Part shown: in pieces, positions 1 to 8,825 of the stretch | How the letters are laid out: every line of letters begins with the position of its first letter | Numbering within the stretch: the stretch's first letter is position 1 | Assembly (NCBI GenBank): GCA_018242605.1 | Contig: JAFEBP010000009.1 | Coordinates: 62,001 to 126,000 of the forward strand | Reading direction: 5' to 3' | DNA length: 64,000 bases | Source of the DNA: Planctomycetota bacterium | GTDB taxonomy: Bacteria; Planctomycetota; Phycisphaerae; Phycisphaerales; UBA1924 | Position numbers and translations under genes: made by a program | Notes under the pieces: model-generated | Database searches by the model: none | What the model saw: only the letters and a program-made list of their open reading frames with translations | What the model was told of the DNA's origin: nothing

Positions 1-2348
1 TCCACCTTGGCCACCATCATCCGGATGCGCGCCGAAGCGAGCGCCCACCGCTTCCACTGCTCCCCGTGCCCCGGCCAATCCGCGTAGGTCATCCGCAGAA
101 TCTTGACCGCCTGCTCCGTCGCCCAGTTGAGGTCATCGAACGTGGCCACGCACGCCTCGTACCCCTTCATCCCGTACCGCTCGGCCTCCTCGAAGCGTTT
201 GGCCTGCCGCATCGCGTCCGCCGCGCTCACCGCGCTGAACGCCCGCGCCGGGTGCCCCGGCGGAAACGTCCGCTCCGCCGCTTCGGGCAGGCCCGTCGCG
301 ATCGCGGCCGCTTCATCAATCCTCCCGGACTTTGAAAGCAGGTTCATCAGGTTGCTGCGTGCAGAGAGCGAGCTCTCATGATCCGGGCCGTAGACCTTCT
401 GGCTTCGCTCCGCCAGTTGCCGCGTGATCTCCAGCGCCGCGGCCATGTCCCCCTTGGCCATCTCGCTGCTCTGCAGCCACGTGAGCATGCTCATCATCGT
501 GAAGTCATCGTGCGCCGGCGCGCGCTCCGCCTGCGAGATCCCCTCCCGCAGCAGCGCGATCGCCTCGTCGTGCCGCCCCACCATCGAATACGTCGCCCCC
601 AGCACGTTGATCACCCCCACCAGCACCGGGTCTCCGGGCGCCAGCACCCGCCTCGCCCGCGCCATCGCGTCCTCGCCGATCCTGAGCGATCCCTCGTGGT
701 CTTGTACGCCCCGCGCCGCATCCGCCATGATCGACAGCGCCTCGATGGTCTTGCCATCGTCCTTGCCGCCTGTTTTCTCCAGCAGCGGCACCGCCAACTC
801 CAGCTGCGCAAAGCTCTCCTTGGGCTTGCCCAGTTTCATCAGCACCCGCGCCAGGTCGCACCGCACCTCCGCCTCGACCTCCGGGAGTTCCGCGAATCGC
901 TCGTGCAGGCCCTCCGCCGCGTGCGTCAGCACGTCCATCATCTTCACTTCATACCCCATCCGCTCCGGCGCCGCGGCCATCAGCAGCCCGTTGATCATGT
1001 ACCCCCGCACCGCCAAACTCAGCTCCGCTTCCTTCGCCGCCCGCTCCCTCGCCCGCTGTGCCCCGATGAACAGCACCGTGCCCACGATCAACCCGGCGAT
1101 CGCCGCCAGCACCGCCGCGCCCGACGCCACCACCAACCCTCGATTGCGCCGCGCGAACTTCGCCAGTTGATACGCCACCGTCGGCGATCTTGCCAGAATC
1201 GGCTCGTTCCGCACGTACCGCCGGATGTCCTCCGCCAGCGCCGCCGCCGTCGCGTACCGCTCCTCCTTGTTCTTCGCCATCGCCTTGCCGACGATCGTCG
1301 CCAGATCCCGGTCGATCCTGACGCCCGCCGCCGACCGCATCGGCGCCGGCTCGTCATCGCGGATGATCCGCGCCGCCTCCGCGATCGACTTCGTGAGCAC
1401 GTCGTACGGCAGCCGCCCCGCCAGCAACTCGAACAGCATCACCCCGATCGCGTACACGTCCGTCCGCATGTCGATCGCTTCCGGATCGCCCGCCAGTTGC
1501 TCGGGGCTCATGTACGCGATGGTCCCCACGACCAGCCCCTGCTCCGTCAGCGCCGTCTGCTGTCCGTCCGGCTCCAGCAGCCGCGCCACGCCGAAGTCCA
1601 GGATCTTGGGCTGCACGCCCGCCGCGCCCGCCCGCGAATCCCCGCCCTCCCCCGACGCCTCATCGATCAGGATGTTCGATGGCTTCAGGTCCCGATGGAT
1701 CACCCCACGCGTGTGCGCATGCTGCACCGCGTCCGCGATCCTCGCCACCAGCTCCAGCCTCGCCGCCGGCGTCGGCTCCTTCGTCCGCACGTACTCGTCC
1801 AGCCGCGGCCCGCGGATGTACTCCATCGCGAAGTACGACACGCTCCCGCTCGCCGTCGCCGCCTCCCCCGCGTCGTAGATCCGTGCGATCCCCGGGTGCT
1901 CCAGCCGCCCCAGCACCCGGATCTCCCGCGAGAAGCGGCTGTCCAGCGATGCCGAGCCCGCGCCCAAGCCACCACGAAGGATCTTGAGCGCCACCTCGCG
2001 GTCCGGACTCCGCTGCGTCGCCAGATACACCAGCCCCATCCCGCCCCGCCCGATCAGCCGCTCGATGCGGTACGGCCCGATCTGCCCGGGCAGAGCCGCC
2101 CCGGACCCCTCCGCCGAAAGCACCCGCCCCACCAGCCCCCCCTCGGGCGCGAGCTCCTCGCCGGCCACATCCGCCGACGCAAGCAGCTCTTCCGCCGCGG
2201 CCAGCACCGCCGCGTCACCCCCGCACGCCTCCGCAAGCAACGCCCGCCGATCTTCCGCGCCCAGCCCGTACGCCCGATTGAACACCTCGCGCACCCGCGC
2301 AAACTGCGCGGCCGTCAACTCCCGCCCCTTCGAACTGCCCCGGCTCAT
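1..2348 (-). CDS. Ser/Thr protein kinase with TPR-type C-terminus (partial)
   Basis: Eukaryote-like (Hanks-type) protein kinase with a C-terminal TPR-like sensor region. The reading frame runs off the left window edge, so the C-terminus is missing (782 codons seen). Read on the reverse strand, an N-terminal helical segment (1-90) precedes the kinase fold: glycine loop GRGGMG near 100-105, the ATP-binding Lys in VALK near 122, the catalytic loop HRDLKPSN at 218-225 and DFG at 251-253, so it looks catalytically competent. A transmembrane helix lies at about 404-430, followed by alpha-helical repeats resembling TPRs. The kinase is therefore cytoplasmic and the TPR part is probably periplasmic. 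The ATG overlaps the stop of the upstream ECF sigma gene (ATGA). In planctomycetes this sigma/kinase pairing is common and suggests phosphorylation-linked control of the sigma factor; that link is inference. Confidence 0.93.
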   Translation of the reverse strand, partial: MSRGSSKGRELTAAQFARVREVFNRAYGLGAEDRRALLAEACGGDAAVLAAAEELLASADVAGEELAPEGGLVGRVLSAEGSGAALPGQIGPYRIERLIGRGGMGLVYLATQRSPDREVALKILRGGLGAGSASLDSRFSREIRVLGRLEHPGIARIYDAGEAATASGSVSYFAMEYIRGPRLDEYVRTKEPTPAARLELVARIADAVQHAHTRGVIHRDLKPSNILIDEASGEGGDSRAGAAGVQPKILDFGVARLLEPDGQQTALTEQGLVVGTIAYMSPEQLAGDPEAIDMRTDVYAIGVMLFELLAGRLPYDVLTKSIAEAARIIRDDEPAPMRSAAGVRIDRDLATIVGKAMAKNKEERYATAAALAEDIRRYVRNEPILARSPTVAYQLAKFARRNRGLVVASGAAVLAAIAGLIVGTVLFIGAQRARERAAKEAELSLAVRGYMINGLLMAAAPERMGYEVKMMDVLTHAAEGLHERFAELPEVEAEVRCDLARVLMKLGKPKESFAQLELAVPLLEKTGGKDDGKTIEALSIMADAARGVQDHEGSLRIGEDAMARARRVLAPGDPVLVGVINVLGATYSMVGRHDEAIALLREGISQAERAPAHDDFTMMSMLTWLQSSEMAKGDMAAALEITRQLAERSQKVYGPDHESSLSARSNLMNLLSKSGRIDEAAAIATGLPEAAERTFPPGHPARAFSAVSAADAMRQAKRFEEAERYGMKGYEACVATFDDLNWATEQAVKILRMTYADWPGHGEQWKRWALASARIRMMVAKV

Positions 2349-2920
2349 CGCGCTAACTCCCGGTGCAGCCACGCGCGTATGAACTGGCTGTCCTGCTCCA
2401 CCGCCCGCGGCGAAACCCCGGCCACCAGCGCCGTCTGCTCCACCGTCAGCCCCGCCAGAAACCGCAGTTCAAACACCGTGCCCAAACGCTCATCCATCTC
2501 CGTGAGCCGCGTGACCGTCTCGTCCAGCACCACCAGGTCCACCCCGCTCGCCGGCGCCGCGACCCCCGCACCCGCCAGCGAATCCAGCGACACCGGCCGC
2601 GCCCCTTCTCCCCGCCTTACCGCGTTCTTCGCCCGCGCGTGATCGATCAGCAGGTGCCGCATGACCTTCGCCGCCGCCTTGAAGAAATGACTCCGGTCCG
2701 TCCACGCCTTTCCGGGCGCATCCAGCATCCGCACGCACATCTCGTTCACCAGCGCCGTGGGCTGCAGCGTGTGCCCCGGGTTCTCCTGCCCGAAGAGGCT
2801 CGCGGCCATCGCCCGCAGATCTCCGTACGCCGCGTTGAGCAGTTCGCCCGTGGCGGTGTCCTCCCCGGCGCGAATCCGGTCGAGCAACTGCGTGACGTCA
2901 TGACGGGTGTCTGAGTTCAT
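2345..2920 (-). CDS. ECF-type RNA polymerase sigma factor
   Basis: 191-residue sigma-70 family factor of the ECF subfamily (TIGR02999/PF07638-like, strongly expanded in Planctomycetota). Region 2 is seen in the central part (HFFKAAAKVMRHLLIDHARAK, the conserved 'LIDHARAK' signature), and region 4 follows with the helix-turn-helix SPRAVEQD. It should direct RNA polymerase to a small set of promoters. It is the first gene of a two-gene operon: its TGA overlaps the ATG of the kinase downstream by four bases, so the two are translationally coupled. No anti-sigma factor is adjacent, consistent with kinase-type control instead of a classical anti-sigma; that mode is inferred from family knowledge. 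Confidence 0.95.
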   Translation of the reverse strand: MNSDTRHDVTQLLDRIRAGEDTATGELLNAAYGDLRAMAASLFGQENPGHTLQPTALVNEMCVRMLDAPGKAWTDRSHFFKAAAKVMRHLLIDHARAKNAVRRGEGARPVSLDSLAGAGVAAPASGVDLVVLDETVTRLTEMDERLGTVFELRFLAGLTVEQTALVAGVSPRAVEQDSQFIRAWLHRELAR

Positions 2921-3159
2921 CGGGTCCGATATGCGGCACTGAATCCGAGAGGCCGGCGCGTCACACTTTTTTCGGAGAATCCGTGCGCCAAAGCCAGTGC
3001 CGCTCCGCTAGAGATTGTACGGGGCCTCCCAAACCACCCCTGAACAAGTCAAATCGACCCCTATCGGGGCGAGTCGGGCTTGCGTTCGCTGTCCTGCCGT
3101 CTCTCAGCAGCCAGTTCTCGAGCACACTTTCCGGTTTCTTCCGTCACACGAGGGTCCAC

Positions 3160-6100
3160 ATGTTCCAGCGATTAGTCATCATGCAAACGAATCAAGGTTC
3201 CCGTCCCATTTCGGCGGTCCGGCTGCTCGCAGCCCTCGTCGGCATCGCGGCGGGAGTTCGCGCCTCCCCCGCTCAGCACCTGGGCCACACCTCTGCCGCC
3301 GGCGATCCCAGCTTCCTCGTTCCGGACGAATGCACCGACGCACCCGACCCCGCCGGCTGGAGCCTCCGCCCGGCGCCCGCCGCGGATAACGCGTTCGCAC
3401 GCTGCTTCTCCGAAGACAGCGTCCTGAGCCCGCAAGCCATTCAGGAATGGGAACGCAGAGCCCATCTCGGCCAGAATCCCTACGCCGCCCGCTACTTCGC
3501 CAACGACACTTGGAACTGGAACTACGATCCCAACAGCCCCGTCTACCTCACCTACAGCTACGTCGCCGACAACACGCTCTGCGACATCGACGGCTCCTTC
3601 AAGCGCAGCACCCTGCTCGAGTCGATGGACGCCAAGTTCGGCAGCCGAGAACTCTGGACCAGCTACATCCAGGCCTGCTTCGACTCGGTCTCCCGCATCT
3701 GCGGCGTCCGCTTCGCGCGAGCGAACTTTTCCCCCAACGGCGTAGACGACGGCGCCGCCTGGCCCAGCTCCTCGGGCTCGCCCGGCCGCCGCGGCGACAT
3801 CCGCATCTGCGGCTCCACCATCGTCGACAACGTGCCCGGACTCAACACCCTCGCCTTCGCCTACTTCCCCTCCAGCAGCGGCGAAGGGGACATGTGCATC
3901 GACGTCTCCGAAGGCTGGGAAAACTACGCCGATGCCTACCGCTTCCTCCGCAACGTGTTCACCCACGAACTCGGCCACGCGCTGGGCCTGGACCACGTCT
4001 GCCCCCTGCAGCACACCAAGCTCATGGAGCCCATCTACTCCTCGAGCTTCGACGCTCTCCAGCACGACGACATCCTGGCGCTCCAGTACCTCTACGGCGA
4101 TCCCCAGGAGCCCAACAACAACGCCGCCAGCGCCACGGTCTTCGTCGAGTCCCAGCCCAACACCAGCATCGCGTTCTTCACCTACGGCCAGGTCCCCAAT
4201 ACCGCCACCGCCAGCGTGCTCCCCGGCGATCAGGACTGGATCCGCTCCTCCCTGGCCGCCCAGATGCCCGTCACCTTCACCGCCACCCCCGTGGGAGCCT
4301 CGTACGACTCCAGTTCTCAAGGCCCGCAGACGCCCGAGAACAACTCCGGATGCACCTCCGGCCACTTCGTTAACTCGCGGCTTCAATCCGGCCTGCGCGT
4401 CGAGATCCGCGGCGCCAGCGGCACCATCCTCGCCAGCGCACAAGGCGGTCCGGGCCAGCCCGTCACTGTCAGCGCCCAGGTCCCCGGCGGCAACTACTAC
4501 TCAGTGGTCTATCCCGTCTCCACGTCCTTCAACATGCCCCAGATGTACACGCTGACGCGCACCATCGGCGCACCCCAGCCCCCCATCAACAACCCCTGGT
4601 ACGAGGGCATCCTGCTCGGCCAGCTCCCCTACGGCATGACCATCAGCGGCACCACCTTCGGCGCCACCACCGACGGCAGCGCCCTCATCGAGCCGGGCGG
4701 AACCATCGGCACCCAGGATGTCTACTACAACTTCAACCCCTGGGACGGCCCCGGCCGCATGCGCGTCACCGTCACCGGCGGCGCCAACGTCGTCTCCGTC
4801 CACCGCCTGGTCAACAGCGCCCCCTCGCCCTCCAACCAGTGGACGCCCATCAACGCCAACGGCGGCGCGAACGGCGTCGTTGACGTCAACATCACCGAAA
4901 TCGTCCCCTGCGTCATCCGCGTCGCCGTCGCCCCCGGCGGAATACCCGGCCCCCACACCGTCTCCGTCAGATACATCGACGGCCCGACCAACGACAGTTG
5001 CCTCACGCCCGTGGACATCACCTCCGGCGCGTACAACGGCACCACCATCTTTGCCCGCCCCGAGCCCTCTCCCTACCCCTCCTCCTGCACGACCGACATG
5101 TACACGCTGCCGTGGGGCGCGTGGTACCGCTTCGTCGCCACCACGCAGGGCACCCTCTCCCCGAGCGTCTGCAACGCCAACAACACCATCCTGGGCGTGT
5201 ACCAGGGCTGCCCGGCCGGCGGCGGCGTCCTGGTCGCATGCAACGACAACGCACCCTCGTGCGGCAACGGCGGCTCGGCCCTCTCGCTCCCCGTCGTCGC
5301 CGGGCAGGAGTACCTCGTCCGTGTCTCGCACTTCCAGAACCTCTCCGGCAACTTCACGCTCAACGTCGCCTTCACCCGCGACGGTGAATCCTGCCCCATC
5401 GCCATCCCGATCTCTGCGGGCAATACAGCCTTCTCCAACGCGGGCTACGCCACCGACGAAACCTCCTGCTACGCCGGCGCCAACCGCTGGTACCTCTACA
5501 CCGCCTCCGGCTACTCCACCGTCAACGTCAACACCTGCACCGGCACCAACTACGACTCTTCGATCTCCGCCTGGAACGCCTGCCCCTCCGCCGGCGGCAC
5601 GCTCCTGGCCTGCAACGACGACTGGTGCGGCCTGCAATCCTCCATCTCCTTCCAGAGCTACCCCGGCCAGCAGTTCTACATCTCCATCGGCGGTTACGCC
5701 GGGAACACCGGCTCGGGCATCATCAACATCTCCGAAACCCCCATCCCCGGCGAAGTCTGCTCCACCCCCATCCTCGTCACCGACGGTTCCTACCCCTTCA
5801 GCACGCTCGGCCACTACACCGACGGCCCCGCCGAGCCCAACTGCAACTTCTGCTGCGGCGACCCGCAGGTCCACGGCGATCTCTGGTACCTCTACTTCGC
5901 CACCGCCACCGGCACGCTCCACGCCTCCACCTGCGGCTCCGACTACGACTCCAAGATGACCGCCTACGCCTCCTGCCCCACCGGCGACGGACAGGCCATC
6001 GCCTGTGCCGACGATGAGTGCGGCGTCCAGGCCGTGCTCACCATGCCCGTCGTCGAAGGCACACCGTACCTCATCCGCCTCGGCGGCTACGGCGGCTGGA

Positions 6101-6306
6101 CCGGCACCGGCACCCTGGTCATCTCCGTCACCCACCCCTGCCCCGCCGACTTCAACCAGGACGGCGGCATCGACGGCGCCGATGTCGAGTTCTTCTTCGC
6201 CGCCTGGGGCGCCGGCGACACCTCCGCCGACGTCAACACCGACGGCGGCATCGACGGCGCCGACGTCGAGTACTTCTTCGCCCAGTGGGAAACCGGCGCC
6301 TGCTGA
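3160..6306 (+). CDS. secreted matrixin-like metalloprotease with dockerin-like tail
   Basis: Exported zinc metalloprotease, 1048 residues. The frame is open from a GTG at 2983, but the ATG at 3160 has a GAGGG ribosome site six bases upstream and leads straight into a signal peptide (basic start, hydrophobic LLAALVGIAAG at 22-32). The zinc motif HELGHALGLDH at about 269-279 is a metzincin HExxHxxGxxH, followed by a methionine of the Met-turn in KLMEP (about 289), as in matrixins (M10). The large remainder consists of Cys-rich beta-sandwich modules resembling pre-peptidase C-type domains (repeated WY.Y/F, TC....YDS, AC.DD motifs, roughly 330-980). The last 60 residues are two dockerin-like calcium loops (DFNQDGGIDGADVEFFF and DVNTDGGIDGADVEYFF). 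A strong terminator follows. Substrate unknown. Confidence 0.9.
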   Translation: MFQRLVIMQTNQGSRPISAVRLLAALVGIAAGVRASPAQHLGHTSAAGDPSFLVPDECTDAPDPAGWSLRPAPAADNAFARCFSEDSVLSPQAIQEWERRAHLGQNPYAARYFANDTWNWNYDPNSPVYLTYSYVADNTLCDIDGSFKRSTLLESMDAKFGSRELWTSYIQACFDSVSRICGVRFARANFSPNGVDDGAAWPSSSGSPGRRGDIRICGSTIVDNVPGLNTLAFAYFPSSSGEGDMCIDVSEGWENYADAYRFLRNVFTHELGHALGLDHVCPLQHTKLMEPIYSSSFDALQHDDILALQYLYGDPQEPNNNAASATVFVESQPNTSIAFFTYGQVPNTATASVLPGDQDWIRSSLAAQMPVTFTATPVGASYDSSSQGPQTPENNSGCTSGHFVNSRLQSGLRVEIRGASGTILASAQGGPGQPVTVSAQVPGGNYYSVVYPVSTSFNMPQMYTLTRTIGAPQPPINNPWYEGILLGQLPYGMTISGTTFGATTDGSALIEPGGTIGTQDVYYNFNPWDGPGRMRVTVTGGANVVSVHRLVNSAPSPSNQWTPINANGGANGVVDVNITEIVPCVIRVAVAPGGIPGPHTVSVRYIDGPTNDSCLTPVDITSGAYNGTTIFARPEPSPYPSSCTTDMYTLPWGAWYRFVATTQGTLSPSVCNANNTILGVYQGCPAGGGVLVACNDNAPSCGNGGSALSLPVVAGQEYLVRVSHFQNLSGNFTLNVAFTRDGESCPIAIPISAGNTAFSNAGYATDETSCYAGANRWYLYTASGYSTVNVNTCTGTNYDSSISAWNACPSAGGTLLACNDDWCGLQSSISFQSYPGQQFYISIGGYAGNTGSGIINISETPIPGEVCSTPILVTDGSYPFSTLGHYTDGPAEPNCNFCCGDPQVHGDLWYLYFATATGTLHASTCGSDYDSKMTAYASCPTGDGQAIACADDECGVQAVLTMPVVEGTPYLIRLGGYGGWTGTGTLVISVTHPCPADFNQDGGIDGADVEFFFAAWGAGDTSADVNTDGGIDGADVEYFFAQWETGAC

Positions 6307-6330
6307 ACACCGCCCTCCCTCAACAAACAA

Positions 6331-6361
6331 GGCCCGCGGCGACCAACGCCGCGGGCCTTTT
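6331..6361. terminator. Rho-independent terminator between convergent genes
   Basis: Perfect 11-bp GC-rich stem (GGCCCGCGGCG / CGCCGCGGGCC) with a 5-base loop, followed on the plus strand by TTTT. It lies 24 bases after the metalloprotease stop and before the convergent glutamate dehydrogenase gene. The T-run favours plus-strand termination. Confidence 0.85.
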
Positions 6362-6430
6362 CAATTCATCCGATCAATACGCCGCTCGAACTCGGCCCTC
6401 CCCCCGTTTGCCGAGTCCCGATTCCTCCAC

Positions 6431-7717
6431 TCACTCTTTCGCGTACCGCTTCGCCGTGCCCGTGCTCTCCAGCGCGGGTCCCAGCCGTTCCAGGGCGTGG
6501 GCGTACGCCCCGATCCGCATCCCGATCCCGTGCTTCTTGGCCAGGTCGAACACCGCGCTGAACTCGCGCCGCATGTACAGCGCCAGCCGCTCGCGGACCT
6601 CCTCCGCCGTCCAGTAGAAGCCCATCTTGTTCTGCGTCCACTCGAAGTAACTCACCGTCACGCCGCCCGAGTTGGCCAGAATGTCCGGGATCACCATCAC
6701 GCCCCGCCGTTCCAGCATCCCGTCGGCCTGCACCGTCACCGGCCCGTTGGCCAGCTCCAGGATCACCTTGGCCTTGATGCGGTTGGCGTTCTCTTCGGTG
6801 ATCACGTTTTCCACCGCCGCGGGCACCAGCATGTCAACGTCCAGTTCGAGCAGCTCCGCGTTCGTGATCTTCTTCGTGCCCGCCCCGCACAGCGACGGGT
6901 CCGGCAGCAGCCCCGGCTTGTGCTCGGCCTTGAGCATCGCCGCGATGTCCAGCCCCGCGGCGTTATACAGCGCGCCGTTCGAATCGCTCACGCCCACCAC
7001 CTGGTAGCCGTCCGCGTGCGCCAGCCGCGCGAAGTTCTCGCCCGCGTTCCCGAAGCCCTGCACGGCGATCCGCCGCGCCTGCTTCTTGTTGTCCCAGCCC
7101 AGCTTCACCTCGAGTTCCTTCAGGATGAAGAACCCGCCCCGCGCCGTCGCGTCGTCGCGCCCCAGGCTCCCGCCCATCGCCACCGGCTTGCCGGTGATCA
7201 CCCCCGGCTCGCGCCGCCCCACCACGTTGCTGTACTCATCGGCCATCCACGCCATGATCAGCCCGTTGGTGTTCACGTCCGGCGCGGGCACGTCCACGTC
7301 CGTGCCGATCGCCCACGCGATCGCCCGGATGTACCCGCGGCTCAGCCGCTCGCGCTCCGCCATCGACAGCTCGAAAGGATTGACGATCACCCCGCCCTTG
7401 CCCCCGCCGAACGGCAGACCCGCCACCGCGCACTTGAACGTCATCCAGAACGCCAGCGCCTTGACCTCGCTGGGCGTCACATCCTGGTGAAACCGGATCC
7501 CGCCCTTCGCCGGCCCGCGCGTGTCGTCGTACTTGCACCGGTAGCCCGTGAAGATCCGCAGGCTCCCGTTATCCATTCGCACGGGAATGGAAACCTCCAG
7601 GAACTGCTTGGGCTGCCTCAGACGCAGCAGTGTTTCAGGATCGACCTTGGCGTACTGCGCCGCCAGATCGAGACGCTTGAGTGCGTCGGCAAAGACGTCG
7701 TTGTGTGGAGTAGACAT
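6431..7717 (-). CDS. gdhA: Glu/Leu/Phe/Val family (glutamate) dehydrogenase
   Basis: NAD(P)-dependent amino-acid dehydrogenase, 428 residues, the usual length for hexameric glutamate dehydrogenases. It interconverts glutamate and 2-oxoglutarate plus ammonium in the cytoplasm. The N-terminal dimerisation domain carries GPAKGGIRFHQ (about 68-78) and the catalytic lysine in LPFGGGKGGV (K107). The Rossmann fold has the dinucleotide motif GFGNAG near 220. The C-terminal helix packs back with the ALERLGPALE segment. The frame extends ten codons upstream, but the ATG at 7717 (MSTPHND...) aligns with the family start. Divergent from the nitrilase at 7882, with a moderately AT-rich intergenic stretch that probably holds both promoters. 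Assignment to glutamate over leucine/valine dehydrogenase rests on length and the conserved P-A-P-D-V-N-T motif. Confidence 0.93.
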   Translation of the reverse strand: MSTPHNDVFADALKRLDLAAQYAKVDPETLLRLRQPKQFLEVSIPVRMDNGSLRIFTGYRCKYDDTRGPAKGGIRFHQDVTPSEVKALAFWMTFKCAVAGLPFGGGKGGVIVNPFELSMAERERLSRGYIRAIAWAIGTDVDVPAPDVNTNGLIMAWMADEYSNVVGRREPGVITGKPVAMGGSLGRDDATARGGFFILKELEVKLGWDNKKQARRIAVQGFGNAGENFARLAHADGYQVVGVSDSNGALYNAAGLDIAAMLKAEHKPGLLPDPSLCGAGTKKITNAELLELDVDMLVPAAVENVITEENANRIKAKVILELANGPVTVQADGMLERRGVMVIPDILANSGGVTVSYFEWTQNKMGFYWTAEEVRERLALYMRREFSAVFDLAKKHGIGMRIGAYAHALERLGPALESTGTAKRYAKE

Positions 7718-7881
7718 GCCAAAACAGTAGTGCCAACGAACCACCAAGTCGCGTTTTTTCTCGGCTGAAACCGATTACAAACTCCGTAGTATCCGCGGGC
7801 TTGCGGGTTGACATTTCCGCACGCGTGGGGGCCGGGATGCCCCTCTGTGTCCACCCCGGTCGCACGGGTAACATCGTCGGC

Positions 7882-8817
7882 ATGAAGATCGCTCTTGCCC
7901 AGATCGCACCCGTGTTCCTCGACCGCGCCGCCACCATCGCGAAGATCGCCGACTGGGTCGCCAGCGCCGCCGACGCCGGCTGCGCCCTGGTCTGTTTCGG
8001 TGAAGCGATCGCGCCCGGGTACCCCTTCTGGCTGTCGCGCCTGCACGGCGCGTCGTTCAACAACCCGCAGCTCAAGCGTTGGCACGCCGCGTACGTCCAC
8101 GCCGCGGTCTGCATCGAGGAGGGCCACCTCCAGCCCGTGTGCGCCGCCGCAAAACGGCGGAACATCGCCGTGGTCGTCGGGATCATCGAGCGGCCGCACG
8201 ACCGGGGCGGCCACAGCCTCTTCTGCTCGCGCGTCTTCATCGGCGCAGACGGTCAGATCCTCTCGGTGCACCGCAAACTCATGCCCACCTACGAAGAACG
8301 ACTGGCCTGGGGCGCGGGCGACGGCGCCGGCCTGTGCGTGCACCGCGTCGGCCCGTTCACCGTCGGCGCGCTCAACTGCTGGGAGAACTGGATGCCGCTC
8401 GCCCGGGCCGCGCTGTACGCGCAGGGCGAGGACCTGCACGTCATGATCTGGCCCGGCTCCGCGAACCTCACGCGCGATCTCACCCGCTTCGTCGCGCTCG
8501 AATCGCGCTCTTTCGTCGCCTCCGTGGGCGCGATCCTCCGCGAGTCGGACCTGCCCGCCCACCTCCCCGACCGCGATGCCCTCTGCCACAAGGGCGAGTT
8601 GATCTACAACGGCGGGTCGTGCATCGCAGGGCCCGACGGATCATGGATCGTGGAACCGCAGTCGGGCGGGGAGCACCTCCTGACGGCGACCCTCGACATC
8701 CACCGCGTTCTGGAGGAACGGCAGAACTTCGACGCCGCGGGCCACTACAGCCGGCCGGATGTCCTTCGGCTGGCCGTCGATCGCCGCCGCCATCGCGCTG
8801 CGGATTTGAACGACTGA
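7882..8817 (+). CDS. nitrilase / carbon-nitrogen hydrolase family enzyme
   Basis: 311-residue member of the nitrilase superfamily, hydrolysing nitriles (or amides) to carboxylic acids. The catalytic triad is visible: Glu41 in FGEAIAPGYPFW, Lys132 in HRKLMPTYEER and Cys166 in ALNCWENWMP. The spacing and the NCWEN motif are those of branch-1 aliphatic/aromatic nitrilases, not of amidases or of NAD synthetase glutaminase domains. The frame is open back to 7801, but the ATG at 7882 begins directly with the family-typical first strand MKIALAQIAP. It stands alone, divergent from gdhA and convergent with the GH31 gene (8 bases between stops). Release of ammonia next to a glutamate dehydrogenase is suggestive of nitrogen assimilation, but the genes are not co-transcribed. 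Confidence 0.92.
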   Translation: MKIALAQIAPVFLDRAATIAKIADWVASAADAGCALVCFGEAIAPGYPFWLSRLHGASFNNPQLKRWHAAYVHAAVCIEEGHLQPVCAAAKRRNIAVVVGIIERPHDRGGHSLFCSRVFIGADGQILSVHRKLMPTYEERLAWGAGDGAGLCVHRVGPFTVGALNCWENWMPLARAALYAQGEDLHVMIWPGSANLTRDLTRFVALESRSFVASVGAILRESDLPAHLPDRDALCHKGELIYNGGSCIAGPDGSWIVEPQSGGEHLLTATLDIHRVLEERQNFDAAGHYSRPDVLRLAVDRRRHRAADLND

Positions 8818-8825
8818 TCGCGGGC

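Noticed and set aside
378..2642. Plus-strand open frame of 754 codons across the kinase and sigma genes
   Set aside because: Arg/His/Pro-rich translation opposite two genes with intact catalytic and DNA-binding motifs; an artefact of high GC.
4501..6330. Minus-strand open frame of 609 codons opposite the metalloprotease
   Set aside because: Gly/Val/Ala-rich shadow of the C-rich coding strand without domains.
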